Below, piece by piece: positions 22,060 to 35,030 of a DNA stretch of 64,000 bases (position 1 is its first letter; each line of letters begins with the position of its first letter). A model generated the notes under the pieces. It saw only the letters and a list, made by a program, of their open reading frames with translations, ran no database searches and was not told the origin of the DNA. The DNA is from Gambelia wislizenii (Eukaryota; Chordata; Lepidosauria; Squamata; Crotaphytidae): assembly GCA_030847615.1 (NCBI GenBank), contig JAUMIR010000004.1, positions 74,245,001 to 74,309,000 of the forward strand, read 5' to 3'. A program made the position numbers and the translations under genes.

Positions 22060-22730
22060 ATGGAAGGACAGTGGGGGTGGGGGAGGTATTTTAGACTCCC
22101 TAGGAAGGAAGTTCCAGATTGTAGAGGCAGCCACCAAGAAGCTCCTATGCTCATCCCTATTAATCATTCCTGTGAGAATGGTGGGACTGAAAGAAGACCC
22201 TCTCCTGAGGATTTGAAAACACAGGCAGGCCCATATATGGACATACCATCTATCACATAGTCTGGACCTGAGTCATATAGGGCTTTATAGATCATAACCA
22301 GCATTTTGAATTGTGCTACATTGGAAACAGACTGGAAGCAGTAGAGCTGCTGTAGCTTTGGAGTTGTATGCTCCCAGTTAACAATCTTCCTGCAGCTTTT
22401 TGTACCAGCTGAAGTTTCCAAACATATCAAATGCATATTTGATATATTATAAATGTGATATAATATTCACATAGAGCATATGACAGTAATCTAAATGGGA
22501 TGTAACTAAGGCATGTGTCACCTTAGCCATATTAGGTGTCTCCAGGAACAGGTGTAGTTGGCATACAAATTTTAGGTGTGCAATAGCATTCCTCGCCATC
22601 TCAGAAACCTCAGCTTCGAAGCTCAAGGTTGAGTCTAGGAGTATACCCAAGCTGTGAGCTTTGTGGGGAGTGTAACTCCATCAAGCACAGGAGGAAATAT
22701 AACCCCATCATAGCCCCTAATCAACCTTTA
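22060..22730 (-). pseudogene. Old L2-type LINE fragment (C-terminal region)
   Basis: On the minus strand the order is MGILLDSTLSFEAEVSEMAR (22650 leftward), LVTSHLDYCHMLYVN, and after a frameshift QFKMLVMIYKALYDSGPDYV. These align with the L2 C-terminal region found at 12.1-12.5 kb (LGVLLDPLL, LVTSRLDFCNALYM, QYKVLYITFKALNGLGPTYL), but with much lower identity, so this copy is older. Confidence 0.75.
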
Positions 22731-22734
22731 GACT

Positions 22735-22990
22735 AAGGGCTTATCTACACCAGCCAGGATATGCTGTCTCCTCACCAGCATATCCTGGCTGTGGAGGTGG
22801 ACCGTTTTGCTCCTGTTACCTGGGCGAAATGGGCCAGAGGCTACATAGGAACACTGCAGTGGAGAAGCCATGTGACAGGAGCCAAGGCAAAGGCTGCCTG
22901 GTTTGGCCTGTACATTGCCATTCAATCTGCTCCAGCCACAAACTTACAGGAAGAGGCTGGAGAAAAGTCTTTCCTTCCCCTCCAGTGCCT
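22735..22990. mobile_element. Partial MITE of the AAGGGCTTATCTACAC family
   Basis: It starts aagggcttatctacaccagc, followed by an internal short palindrome around ccaggatatgctgtctcctc / accagcatatcctggc. The right terminus was not found, so the end is approximate. Confidence 0.5.
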
Positions 22991-23625
22991 CTGAGGGAAG
23001 GTTTAATGGATGGCGTAATTGTATTATTATTATCAGGTATTATTATGATTATGATTATTAGGGTTTTAAATCTTGAGTTAAGTCTTGGGGGTCTGTGGCA
23101 ACAAAAGATATTTAAAGGGGGTCCCTGGTAAAGAAAAGGTTAAGTGCCACTGCTTTAGAATACAATGAGAATATGGCTGCTGTGCTTCCCAAGTAGCCCT
23201 TCCCTGATCTTCCTTACCCTCCTTCCTTACCTGCTTAGCTAGTGGGACTTTACAGTCCTACTACATTGTTAAAGACAAATGTTCAGTTCTTTAGACAGCA
23301 GCACAGCACATTTGAACATAGCTATCATGGTTAATGAGTAAGGAGTGTCTGTGTTCTCATAACTCCCAGCAATTGTTTGCAATTTTCAGCTATAACTTTA
23401 TAGAGTACTTTTGAGGCACACAAAGATTTTATTTCCTCTTTACTATGATACTGCTTTCTTTTAACACTTTAGTTATGATGTCACCAGTACAGAAAAAGAC
23501 CTGTTTAGTGAAGATGTTTTGGAGTCAATCAGTTAAAACAAAAATGCAAGTAATCCTCAGGCTCAATGTTGTTCACAGACCAATTCTCCAGCATTTCCAT
23601 TAGTGCTTCAATGTTCAGTGGTTTG
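22991..23625. other. No recognised feature
   Basis: Noncoding sequence with a short TTATTATTATC tract at about 23020. Confidence 0.35.
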
Positions 23626-23880
23626 GGAGATTATCAAAAACCACATCAAAAGATCGCAACAAGAACAGGAAGGGGTGACCTTACCATCATTACCAGATGA
23701 TGTCATCCTCCAGCATTCCGGGGGGCATAGCGTAGAAGTCAGTAAGGCATCCCTTTTTATTAGTGTCTTCTCCTCGTCTATACAAAAGGGAAGCCTCATC
23801 CGTGGCAGTGCTACGCTCCTGTCTGGCAAGGTCACCCTTTCTGTTCATTTAGTGATCTCTTGATTTGGTTGGGAACATGA
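23626..23880. mobile_element. Palindromic Harbinger-like MITE, diverged copy
   Basis: The left end ggagattatcaaaaaccaca pairs loosely with the right end around gtgatctcttgatttggttg. The inner region gatgatgtcatcctccagca and taaggcatccctttttatta matches the 16.6-kb and 37-kb copies. The right limit is approximate. Confidence 0.6.
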
Positions 23881-23923
23881 TTTATTTTTTTTTGTACATT
23901 CCCCTGTGTCTGATCTCCTTGAA

Positions 23924-24154
23924 CAGGGGCCCTTTCACACTACACAATTATAGCACTATGATTCCACTTTTGCTGCAAAGGCAGCATCCTAAGGAACTCT
24001 GGGGGTTTTGTTTCGTGGAGCACTAGAGAATATTCTGTCTAAGAATTGAAAACACCCCTCCCTAAGTTACAAATCCAAGGGTACTATAGGATGGAACCAT
24101 GGTAGTTAAAGTGGAATTGTAGCACTATAGTTGTGTGGTGTGAAAGGGCACCAG
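23924..24154. mobile_element. hAT-like MITE, terminus CAGGGGCCCTTTCACACTAC
   Basis: The left end caggggccctttcacactac plus acaattatagcactatgatt pairs with the right end attgtagcactatagttgtg plus tggtgtgaaagggcaccagg. Central arms carry aaggaactctgggggttttg and related sequence. Superfamily inferred from the CAGGG terminus. Confidence 0.7.
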
Positions 24155-24229
24155 GAAAGTACACTTGGAAGGAAGAGTGATGGGTAAAATGGCAATTTGT
24201 TGTTTTTCTTTACTGAGGGAATTTTTAAG

Positions 24230-24857
24230 GATTTCAGGAGAACCAAAACATATACCAAGGAATAAAGAGTATAGAAGTATAGTGTCTAGATCAAGGGAAG
24301 TAATAGTGCCACTCTATTCTGCCTTGGTCAGGCCTCACCTAGAATACTGTGTCCAGTTCTGGGCACCACAATTCAAAAAGGATATTGACAAGCTGGAGCG
24401 TGTCCAGAGGAGGGCGACTAAAATGGTGAAAGGTCTGGAAACCATGCCTTATGAGGAAAGACTTAGAGAGCTGGGTATGTTTAGCCTGGAAAGAAGACAG
24501 TTAAGGGGCAATATGATAGCCCTGTTTAAGTATTTGAAGAGGTGTCACATTGAGGATGGAGGAAGCTTGCTTTCTGCTGCTCCAGAGACTAAAACACGGA
24601 GCAATGGATGCAAGCTCCAGGAGCAGAAATTCCACCTCAACATTAGGAGGAACTTTTTGACAGTAAGAGCTGTTCGGCAGTGGAACACATTCCCTCGGAG
24701 CGTGGTGGGGTCTCCTTCCTTGGAGGTCTTTAAACAGAGGCTGGATGGCCATCTGTCAGGGATGCTTTGATTGTGATTTCCTGCATATCATGGGGTTGGA
24801 TTGGATGGCCCTTGTGGTCTCTTCCGACTCTACAATTCTATGATTCTATGATTCTAG
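24230..24857 (+). pseudogene. CR1 LINE 3' end with octamer tail
   Basis: The open frame 24165-24770 encodes the C-terminal part of the CR1 reverse-transcriptase protein. Landmarks are [73 protein letters not shown] and [16 protein letters not shown]. The 3' UTR runs through ttggattggatggcccttgt to repeats of the octamer ATTCTATG (24833-24857), the typical CR1 tail. It is 5'-truncated and upstream of the YSALVRP block the frame is not recognisable. The open C-terminus suggests a relatively recent copy compared with the one at 41.9-43.6 kb. Confidence 0.9.
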
Positions 24858-26959
24858 ATAAAGGAGGAGCTACAGTTTCCCCTGAGGGTGTTTTTTCCCC
24901 ATATAACCCTTTGAATTGTACCTAGAAGCAGTGCCTCTGCTCCCTCTACTGGACAGCTATAATGCTGCATTTTGGAAGGGTTACTCTTAAGAGCTGCTCA
25001 TCTCACTCATCCAAGGTAGTAGCCCTCTTGATCCATCTGGGTCAGGTTAGGTGTACATCTAGTCCACTATTGTCTACTGGCAGCAGAAATCCAGTTTCTG
25101 AGGGATGAGGCTTTTCAAAATAAAATTCTATTTGACCCTTTTACCTGACTCAGGCTGGGTCTAGAATTGGGAGTCTTAGTACTTCACCATTTTTAAAATT
25201 TAGGAGGCTGGCCCCACCATTAGGCAAAGTGAGAAAGCTACTTCAAGTAGCTCATTTGGAGTGTCATAAAACTGTAGCATATTGTTAGCTTTTTAATATG
25301 GCCATGTGGTATTTTTATTGCTGGGGAGTATGGGAAAAGATTTTTTTATTGGATTTTCTCCCTCAAATACCTATTCTTGGGTATTATTCACCTTTACCTG
25401 GGTAGGAAGGTGCCATTTCTTGCTCTTCCTCAGGTAGTAGGGTGGTGTGAGGTAGAAATGGCAGATTGCATAGGAGAACTCTTTCAGCCTGCTGTATCAT
25501 AGACTCATGAGTTTCACTACTAGTGGACTATAGCTTTTGTCGTGATGCTTACCACTCTTATTTTCATGTGCAAATAAAGTATTAGAATTTAAATGTGGGT
25601 GTTTAGGAATGTGCATCAACTGACAACCAGCCTGCTTTTTCTTTTCTTTTTTTTAAAGGTGAAAGAAAAAAATAAATAAAATACAAACAGATTATTTAAA
25701 AATGGCTAGATGTGACAACAATAACAGCCATGCTTCCCCATGCATATTATTAAGAAAATTTTCTTTTGAATGGTTGTTGCACTTCTGCATTTGCATTCTT
25801 GCATGATAGCCCTCCACACATCATATCAAAGCTGATGAAAGGACCTCCCTCCATCCCAACTGTCACTGCCCTGGCCTCAGAGGGAGAGAAGAAGAGGACG
25901 TTTCTGCTCCCTCACTGCCATTCCTTTTCCTTGTGTGTCTTGTCTAAGGGCAGGGAACTGTCAAATTAACCATTTATAAGCTGCTCTGAGAACCTTTGTG
26001 GTTGAAGAGTGGGGTATAAATACAACAAACAAACAAACAAACACTGTCACCATGTTGTGGATGATAATCTAGGATCAGATCGCAAAATTATCTTTCCCTG
26101 CCATTCATGTCCATGGACTACCTGCAGCTCGAGTCTTGCCTTTGCTTCTCTTTGTAATGATAAAGATTTAGGTGCTTAGCATGGCAGGAAATAGGACAGT
26201 CTCAGTGGAGACCAAATGGTGGGGAACTCAGAATAACAATGGGGGGGTGGAACCAGGTGAGAAAATAGTTGTAAATATTTGAAACATCCAATGAATGAAT
26301 GACACGCCAAGTTTGTCTGCTTTGTAAATACTTTTTATATCCTGCTTTTCTCTTTGCTCTTCATTCAAAGCAACAATGTTGTGTAGGTAACTCTTTAGGA
26401 ATTCTGTTTAGCAATAAAGTTTACTGTTTTAAATCTGAGGGTGCTGCTTACTGAGTTTAAAGAAGACTGCACATGACAGCTATGAATCTATCCAGTAGAT
26501 AACTATCAACCTTTCCTTGAGGATTTCCATAAAGGGAAAGCCTAGTATCACTCTAAGTAATTGGTCCATTGATAAATTACTCTTACCATTGAGATATTTC
26601 TCCCAATGTTCAGCTGAAATTTACCTTGACCAGAGCTTGAAAAGTTTGTGTTAAGAAGAATTAACATACTGAAGCCATACATTTGAATAGTGGTAGAATA
26701 ATGCTCTAGGACCTACACCCTTCTCTAATCAATTTCTATATTGCTTCCTAAATCTAAGAATATTTCAAAGTGGTATAGAACAGATAATAATTAAAAAAAA
26801 CCGTCACCATTAAGACCATCATCTTACCACTGGTCATTTATGGGTATTTTTAGCATGTATTTTATTAAAACTAACTTTCCAAGCAATGTTTCCAATAACA
26901 AGCACATTAGGCCAAATCCTGGCTTCTGGAGCAGCATAAAACAAGTGTAGTGAACTTAT
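24858..26959. other. Mostly unassigned, with an L2-like tail
   Basis: At about 25968-26043 the sequence taagctgctctgagaacctt, gtggggtataaatac and an AAAC repeat resembles an L2 3' tail. The rest shows nothing recognisable. Confidence 0.35.
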
Positions 26960-27225
26960 AGAAATTTGATATCATTTTACTTCTTTTGGCTCTGCCCTAT
27001 AGCATCCTGGGATTTGTACTTTGGCAAAATATTTACAATTCTTTCTGCCAGAGAAATTCTCTGTGCAGGAGAGTTCTCGTCCACTCTCTTGAACCACAGC
27101 ACTAGAGTTCTTTCACAGAGAGTTCCAAGTATCTCAACAAACTACAAATACCAAGTCCATAGAATGGAGCCATAAAAATTAAAGTGGTATTGAATTGCTA
27201 TAATTGGGTAGTGTAGATACACTAG
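26960..27225. mobile_element. Diverged palindromic MITE (CATCCTGGGATTTGTA type)
   Basis: Left inner arm atagcatcctgggatttgta and right inner arm caaactacaaataccaagtc, with ttaaagtggtattgaattgc near the right end. Older relative of 15591-15802. Confidence 0.5.
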
Positions 27226-27264
27226 GAGTGTTGGTCAGAAGTTTTCACAGACCTTATAGCATTT

Positions 27265-27508
27265 AAAAATGTTGTTTTTGTGTGCCTTCAAATTGTTTCC
27301 TACTTATGGCGACCCTAAGGTGAACCTATCATGGGGTTTTCTTGGTAAGATTTGTTTGGAGGGAGTTTGCCTTTGCCTCCATCTACAGCTGAAAGGATGT
27401 GACTTGCCCAAGGTCACCAATGGGGTTTCCATGGCCAAGCAGGGATTTGAACCCTGGTCTCCCACTGTCCTAGTCTAACATTCAAACCACTACACCATGC
27501 TGGCTATT
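27265..27508 (-). mobile_element. Sauria-type SINE (minus strand)
   Basis: The reverse complement has a tRNA-derived head (B-box-like GGTTCAAAT region at about 27440-27460), the body with caaggtcacc / tgacttgcccaaggtcacca, and a BovB-like 3' tail (tacttatggcgaccctaagg, with tgtgccttcaaattg as terminal motif). Tail similarity to BovB explains mobilisation in trans by BovB LINEs. Confidence 0.85.
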
Positions 27509-27510
27509 AT

Positions 27511-27879
27511 GGGTATACGTGTCAGTAGGATTCTAACAGCTGTAGCAAGGAAATCATTCTCCACAATTTATCTCCATGCAAGAAAAATTGAAACCATGCT
27601 AAGTAGATTTTATATTAGGAGTCCCCAAAGATGTACAAGTATGGCCTACAAAGTCAGATGGGGATCCAGTTTAGACCATAGCATCTCTGTTCAAGTGAAA
27701 TACAGCCTTCCAGGATTGCATGGAGAGAATTATGGACTACAAAGAGGGAAGAAATGTACTTACACTAAAATGGACTGATGGTGCTGATACAGGTGCAGTG
27801 TAGAAGACTAATATGCTGATGAACAATCTGGTGAATTATGCATCATTCACTGAATTTTCTAATTCTTTATTAATTACAG
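27511..27879. other. No recognised feature
   Basis: Noncoding sequence. A 93-codon open frame has no recognisable motif. Confidence 0.35.
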
Positions 27880-28022
27880 TGCAAACCTATATGTCTACCC
27901 AGATGTAAATGCCACTCATTTCAAGCATTGCTCTTGGATAAATGTGTGTATGCGGATACACAGGATTGCACCTTAAATTCCGTGGGACTTACTTCTGAGT
28001 AAATGTGCATAGGATAGGGTTC
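27880..28022. mobile_element. Diverged palindromic repeat (GGGACTTACTTCTGAGTAAA)
   Basis: The left part cagtgcaaacctatatgtct and the right part gtgggacttacttctgagta with aatgtgcataggataggg are a weak inverted pair, and the right motif recurs near 63385 (cttactcccaaggaagtatg, cataggatagattgcagg). Confidence 0.4.
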
Positions 28023-28675
28023 TGTCTTACATCCCTTTGCATGGCAGCTTGTTAGTGCAGCCTTCCACATAGAAGAGCTGACAGACTGGCTTTGATACAT
28101 ATTTATGAAATGCCCAGATTTGCAATCTCCTGTGAATTCAAAGAGCTTTAAGTAGCTCAGACATCTCCCTTCCTTGCTCTCTTTCTCTTCCCCCCTCCTC
28201 TGTCTTAAGCATTTGGGCACATGCAAGGGCACTGAAGCATTTAATTGAAGAATTATTCAGGATTTACAACACTATAAAGAAAATTGGGTCATTTTGGCCT
28301 CCTACTAATCCTACCACCATCTTTTTACCTTAAGTGTGTCTAGTCGTCAGCATTGCTACTAAAAAAGAATCTGTCAGTTCTGACATGTTTGCAGTTTAAC
28401 CTATCACTTTTAGCTTTTCCAACTGTGTTTCTTTTTAATACAGAAAAGGGGCTCAGACAGGAAGAAGTTGATTTCTATTGAGGGATATTTCCCTCCCAAA
28501 TAAAATTGACTTATTTGCAATTGTACTTTTCTGACCTTGGATAAGATACAATGGTTATCAATAGCTCCTTGGACCAAGAGACTCACACATATCAAGACAC
28601 ACACACACACACACACACACACCTCTTCACTTGCCTCAGAATTTGAATTTGCCAGTGTGTATAATCCAAGAGCCA
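28023..28675. other. Unassigned DNA with a CA microsatellite
   Basis: CA dinucleotide run at 28596-28621. No other feature is seen. Confidence 0.45.
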
Positions 28676-28896
28676 TCAGGGTTTGAGTACTGGATTAGGA
28701 TACTGGGTTCAAACCAGGGATTGAATCCCCATTCACCTATGGAAACCCACTGGGTGACCTTGGGCAAGTCATATTCTCTCAGTCTCAGAGAAGGCAATGT
28801 CAAACCTCCTTCCTTTGAATAATCTTGCTAAGAAAACCCTATGACAGGTTCACCTTGGGGCCACCATAAGTCAGAAACAACTTGAAGGCACACACA
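28676..28896 (+). mobile_element. Sauria-type SINE (plus strand)
   Basis: The tRNA-related head is degenerate but includes gggttcaaaccagggattga. The conserved middle is ccactgggtgaccttgggca and the tail is gacaggttcaccttggggcc, accataagtcagaaac, and aacttgaaggcacaca, which resembles the BovB 3' end. Same family as 27265-27508 and 50551-50793. Confidence 0.9.
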
Positions 28897-30029
28897 ATGG
28901 CACCACAATCCACATAAGAGGCATAGTCCAAGATGTTTTGCTGCTTGAGACAAAAGGCAGGGTAGCACCTTTCACCCCATATGTGTCCAGAAGCAAATTG
29001 GACTGGCAATTGAATTTTACTTCAGCTTTGGCAGCTCCTCTTTTCTCCTTGAGTGCAGGACAAGTGGCACGGCAGACATAGCTCTGTTCTCTAACAGACA
29101 GGAATGGGCCAGGGAATAGTTGGACAACTGCCATTGCCACCCCTCCAGCATCTGCCACCTAAGGCCATGGACTCATTTTGTTTCACATAGTAGAATTGGC
29201 CCTGCCAGCTGTAATGTTATTAAGTCCCACTAATTTCAGAATTTAATCCTCCCACTGAAACCAGTGAATTAACTGTGTGTGTCTTTTGCCCATCAGTCTG
29301 CGGCTCAGCTAAAACACTTGGAGAGGGCTTGAGATCAGACAGTCCATCTAGTTCTTGGTCTGAACTTCAGTGGTTAGTGGGTATTGTTCCTGGCAAAGCT
29401 ATTTCTGGGCAGCCATCACCAAACAGATTGGCTAGGGAGGCTTTCCAAATTATTTTTTTTTCTACACAAGAAGAGCTATGGGATTCCCCCACCCCAGTCA
29501 GTTTTAAGAGAACGTTAAAACATATCCTGTCTGATATGTCTCTCCTTGTGCTGTAGTCTTTTGTTCCCAGGAAGTGGTGGCTTGCAGGGGAAGCCAGAGC
29601 ACTGGTGGGTTGGAGTCCGAAATGCTTAAGCTTTGCTACCATGAGCTCTTTGAAACAAGGAAACAAGACTTTTAAGACTTTCCAAGTATTGCTGTGGCAG
29701 AATAAAAAGCAGATGGGTTGCCTGGCAGTGCCCACTCTTGTCCTTAAGCTAAGGACAAAAGGATGGAAGCAAAAGAGGTGGGCTGCAGGCATGTGGACCA
29801 CAGCATGCCTAAAGATTTCCATGGAAGCATCCTATGGTGTGACAGTTACAGTGCTTAACTGGGACTGAAGAGACACACAGTAAAATCCTCACTCTAGTGT
29901 GAATTTTGATGGGGCATGTGTGTGTTGAGAAGGCAAAGATGGGGACAGGGAGAATCATCTTGTGAACACCCTCAAGGAAGAGCAGATGAGAAATGTAATA
30001 AAGTAATAAAACTGAAGAGACTCAAAAGC
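28897..30029. other. No recognised feature
   Basis: Noncoding sequence. The 151-codon minus frame at 29367-29822 has no recognisable domain. Confidence 0.35.
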
Positions 30030-30247
30030 TGCTGACACACTGCAGAAATAATGCAGTTTGACATCTCTTTAACTGCTGTGGCTCAATGCTACAGAATTCT
30101 GGGATTAGTAGTTTTGTGAGATATTTAGCCTTCTCTGTCAGAAAGCTATGGTGCCACAACAAACTACAAATCCCAGGATTCCATAGGATGGAGCCATGAT
30201 CATTAAAATGGTGTCAAACTGCATTACTTCTGCAATGTGGCAGCAGC
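30030..30247. mobile_element. Palindromic MITE, terminus TGCTGACACACTGCAGAAAT
   Basis: The left arm cacactgcagaaataatgca plus gtttgacatctctttaactg pairs with the right arm gtcaaactgcattacttctg plus caatgtggcagca. Inner arms carry attctgggattagtagtttt and aaactacaaatcccaggatt. Close relative of 15591-15802. Confidence 0.8.
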
Positions 30248-32484
30248 CTAAGACATAACAAAAAGCAAAAAGGCGTCCTTTCCCCCACTTTCTTTTATTA
30301 ATTAATTTAGATGTTTCTAAAATGCTCTGTATAAAAATCTCTGAGGGCAGTGAACAATAAATAGGTAATAAAGGTTCCAGAGTACAATTATAAAACAGTT
30401 GAACACATTAAAAAACAAACAAACTAGAAACTGCATTGACCAATCTAAAACACCTCAGGCAAACAAAAAAGTTTTGATGTGGTGCCAAAATGGTTGCAAG
30501 ACTAGCACTTGTTAAATCTTCATGGGAAGGTATTTCACAAATGAGGTGCTATTAACAGAGAAGGTAGATTCCTTCGTGGATGTATGATGAATAAAAGAGT
30601 GTAGTTGTATAGCAGTTAGAGTGTTCAATGCTCCCATTTTGCTGCACCTGATAATATTTTGGCAACCACATTATGAACTACCGGTAGTTGAAGCATCTGG
30701 GTCATCTTCAAGGGCATATAATGCACTACTGTAGTCCAATCGGGAAGTTACCAGAACATAGACCCCAGCAGGATCAGTTGCGGCACTAGGGGGTGCGGAG
30801 ACACCGCACCACACCAGGTGACACCATTGGGAAGAGGGGTGACATTGGCCTTAGTAATGTCACAGAGCAGGATAGACTCTATCCAGGAATGGTTTTAGCT
30901 GGTAAATCAGCTACCACTGGTAAGAGGCATTCTGAATCTCTAATGACAATGCTGGATTCAGGTGTAACCTCAAAGTGTATTTATTTTCAAATGGAGTATG
31001 ACCCTCCCTAGTAAGGGCTGCATGTTCTGTTTCTGGATAAGAGAACCGCCTGTCTCAGAAAGATGGTTTTCTTGTTGAGATTCATGTTCTGAGCATCCAC
31101 ACAAGAGACAAAACTGAACTTGTGATTTTTGCTTTCTTCAGGGCCAGCCTGGAAGCATCCACTTCTGGCAGTGGTTTGGGCTGTCATGAAAGGGTAGTTG
31201 ATGGCTTTTCATTTATTTTGTCATTACTGTATTTTCTTCTTTACTGGCCTTGGTGCAGAGAGCTGGTTGTGGAACTTACTTCCAAGGCCTAAATAACTTG
31301 ACCTCCCTTAGTACTGAGCACCATGATTTGGGTGGTTGCAGAGAATCACTGACTGCTCTCTCCGTCTGAGGCAATAAAATCTCTTGAGATAATCTTGACT
31401 CTTTTTTCCCTTCAGCTCTTTTTTCTCCATCTGCTTCCTTCTGTCTATGTCTCCCATCATTACAAGTTAGCCAGTAATCTTCTGCAGCAGGAGCCTGCCT
31501 TTTGCTTACATTACTTTGCAAAGTGCCAGGTGCTTTAATGGCGTTATAAATAATAGCCACAACAATGAATGAACATTTTCTGGAACTTAGAACTGTTCCA
31601 AGCTTGGAACTGGGATATTTCTACCATGATGCACAATGAAAGGAAAAGGATGCAAACACTTCCCCAGGGAGTCCTACCTCCCACTTTGTAAACCACTGAA
31701 CTCAGGTTCAAAGATGTTTGTGGAGTTTTTTTCCCTCCACGCCTATTGCTGTGTAGCTTTCTTAAAACAGATCTGTCTACTGCTGGAAGATATAGAAATG
31801 GAGTTTATTATGAAGTAGCATGAACTGCCCTACAGGAAATGCAGAGGCAAAATGTTTTTTCTTTTCTTTTCCCTTTTTTGGTTAAAGTTCAATTTGGAGT
31901 TTCCACCCAGTGGTTTCTGTAAACAACAGAGAGCTTTTCTTTGTGAAATCATGCATCCCAAGCCAATGCCTGAATGGAAATGGATTTTGCCATTTCAGGA
32001 CCCAAGCTGTCACATTTGGTTTGCTGTTTTGTGAGATGGTGTTTTCCAACTTCCATAGAACTCATTTTGGAGTCATTACTCTTGGCTCTCTGTTCATTGC
32101 AGGAAGGTGGGGAAGAAGGTGTCCATGTGATAGAATCCAGGGTAAGAAATGGCAGGAGAACAACATTCCACCTGCTTCCCCCTATAGCTGCATTTCTTGA
32201 AAGGCCCTGAATGGTAAGCATATCTACTAGCACATGAAAACCCATAATGTAGATCAAGACCCTTCTTCATTAGGATTTAGATTCCTGACACATTCTTAAA
32301 TTTGGTGCAAATTTTCCAGTTTTGGTGGACTCATCTCTCAGCAAGAGGAAAAGCCTGTGTGCAAATGTCTAGCTCACCTTGTACAGCAGCAGCTTGATAT
32401 AATTTGCAAGGATTCATTGATTTGTTGCTGCAACTTGCTGCAAAGACTCTCCATCAGGGTGTGTATGTTTGTGTGTATTTACTT
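30248..32484. other. No recognised feature
   Basis: Noncoding sequence. The segment 30600-30780 has some resemblance to LINE 3' regions but is too weak to call. Confidence 0.35.
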
Positions 32485-32943
32485 AGGCCCCACTATACGA
32501 GGAGAGGGGACAGGGTAACTCGCAGCAATGGCATTTTGCAGCAGCAGCTACTTTTCTTAATGGTGTTTTTGGCCCCAGAAGCACCCATAAGCTTTGTATG
32601 CCAGATGGCAGCCTTGAATGATTTACTTGCATTGGTACTTTGCTGCTGCCAATCCTTTAAAAAAAAGTTGTCAAAGGTTCCCTGGAGCAATAGAGTGATT
32701 TTTTTTTAGTTAAAAGGACAGCAAAACAAAAAACCCACCCCATTTTATTGCCTTAACGATTGCTTGCTAAGGTGAAAATTCAACATGGTGGCAGTGGGCG
32801 CTTGCCCTGTTAGCAAAACGTGCCCCTGCACCCACCTAGCCAATCAACTTTGTGCTTCTTCTCTGATGGGAAAGCAATTCAAAGTGAACCATTTGTCCTA
32901 ATGAGCAGGAATGCGTACCGCCTTGCTGTTTTTTTTAAAAAAA
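32485..32943. mobile_element. Repeat related to the 57.0-57.7-kb MITE (inverted)
   Basis: The stretch cattttattgccttaacgat, ctaaggtgaaaattcaacat and ggtggcagtgggcgcttgcc is the reverse complement of sequence at about 57240-57350 (aaggcaagtgcctggagctg, ccatgttggattttcacctt). The start is approximate (near aggccccactatacgagg). It is cut on the right by a CR1 tail. Confidence 0.5.
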
Positions 32944-33125
32944 CAATGGAACACACTCCCTCAGAGCATGGTGGGGTCTCCTTCCTTGGAGGTCTTTAAA
33001 CAGAGGCTGGATGGCCATCTGTCGGGGATGCTTTGATCGAGATTTCTTGCGTGGCAGGGGATTGGACTGGATGGCCCTCGTGGTCTCTTCCAACTCTGCA
33101 ATTCTATGATTCTATGATTCTATGA
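32944..33125 (+). mobile_element. CR1 LINE 3' end, severely truncated
   Basis: Codons for [20 protein letters not shown] are followed by LDGHLSGML, then ggattggactggatggccct and ATTCTATG octamer repeats. Same family as the 24.2-24.9-kb copy and of similar age. It begins directly after an A-run that belongs to the preceding repeat. Confidence 0.85.
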
Positions 33126-35030
33126 AAAGCCACAAAGGCTTTACCTGTGCTGTTTTTGCCATTTTGCACCCCCCCCTTCCAAATACTGTGGATTGATGCA
33201 GGATCCCATTTAGACAGGTCATATTCCCAGAGAATTCCATGAAGGGTATTTTTACCATTTAGACAACCCCTTAGCTTCCTCCTTCTTTCCTAGTTGTTGT
33301 GGAGTCAGGGCTCACCCTCTGCTCTGCATCCATCTTCTGGCTAGGAGCAAGTAGGGTTTATTAAATATTCCTTATCCCATCTCCCTAAGCAGGTGAGCAA
33401 CTACAGTGGGTGCTTAATGCATAACCATTAATGACCTCACCAGGTGCCATCTCTACATCTTAAGGTTTGGCTCTGAAAACTCAGGACCATGGATGATCCT
33501 GAACTAGCACCCCATACTGAAGAGATTAAGAATGTTGTACAAAATACGTAGATACAAACAAATAATACCAAGTCTGCTATAAGGAACTTTCCTTTCCATT
33601 TCCTCTTAAATCCATACATTAAATTATATTAGCTAATTCAAAGTGGCAAGAGTCTAATTCTTATCCTTGGCAAATACAGCTTCTCTCCTCTCCAGCTCTC
33701 TCTTTTTCTGGACTGAACAGCCACTTATGTACAGCCACTGCTCTCGGGTTTTCCTACACATCAGGCCAAACCAATAATTCATAAGGGTTACACTACCTGA
33801 GTGATCTGGAGAGCTGTGGTCCAAAAGTAAACTTTTCCAAGCTTTGCTGCATTCCAGTAAAGCAGGGAATGTATAAACTATCAGGTTCATTCTTCACCTG
33901 AAAACATTTCAAGTAGTAGGGTTGGTGAAGACTTCGATCTGAAAACCTGGTGAACTGCTGCCTATCAAGAAGACCTGACAACTGTGGGCTAGCTAGACTT
34001 TCAATATGACTCATGAGAAGGTAGCTGGGCTTCTGTATCTATGTGGAGCTAATCAGCAATGATATTAGATAATAGACAAATGAGAACCTGCAGATGACTT
34101 ATCATATGGCTCCCTCCAGGGTGGTTGCAATAAAAGTATCAATGCACCAAAATTTAATTGATCTCTCAGCAAGTTCTTCCATGATCTATAATCTGGGTAT
34201 GTTCCCTCTTGATTATCCCTCTCATCCACCATATATCAGACACTGTGTTCTGCTTCAGCCCTGAAGAGAGAGCAGTTCATCATAGGTAATATTATTCCCC
34301 AGAAGAAATGTACTAATTTGTTTCCCCTGCTCAACACCATGGAGCATTTTTGTGCAAAACCAAATGAGAGGCTTGGGTTAATAAGCAGAATAAATCTATA
34401 TTGTGCATATTTTATACTATTGTGACTGCTAATTAGGTTTTTAAAAATGATTGCTTTAGAAATAAGGCTGTCCCATTTGCTTTTCGCTAGAGGTTTATGC
34501 TCAGATCAGTAGATTACAGCAGCTGAATGACTGGTGTGAATTTAATGTCCAGTCTGCTGCTGCTGAGTTACCAAGCCCAATATAGTTCATATTTGGAAAT
34601 TCTGAAGCAGACAAGAAATCCCAAAAATATGTTAGATATGTTTAGAAATTCTGGAGCTTAGGATTTGAAAACCTGGAGAAGTAAATCTGGAAATAATGTC
34701 CAGAGGTTGGAGAAGTTACTTTTTTTATATCCAGTTGCCAGAATCCCTCAGCCAGCATGCTCACTGTCTTCTGTCAGTCAGAACACATAGTACCTAATAC
34801 TGTTGAAGTTATCTTGGCACCTGAGACAGAAACCTTCCCCCCGCCCAATTATAAAGCACCAACAATTTGTTGTCCTTTCATGATACCCAAAGTTGATTGC
34901 ATACCCTTCAACATTTCACAAATGAAAACAAGGACACATGTGATGAAGGAACATCAGAGTGTGGGCAAGATGTCTAAAGTTATTAATGAGGGAAAACACA
35001 AAAGTTTTGAAAGGCTGCAGCAGTTTGCCT
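33126..35030. other. Mostly unassigned DNA
   Basis: Short repeat-like segment at about 33790-33860 (gtccaaaagtaaacttttcc) related to the palindrome at 35926-36045. Nothing else is supported. Confidence 0.35.

Noticed and set aside
28596..28621. CA microsatellite as a regulatory element
   Set aside because: Simple dinucleotide run with no adjacent gene or motif to support a role.
29367..29822. 151-codon minus-strand frame
   Set aside because: No motif recognised, and the amino-acid composition is not distinctive. I could not support it as an exon.
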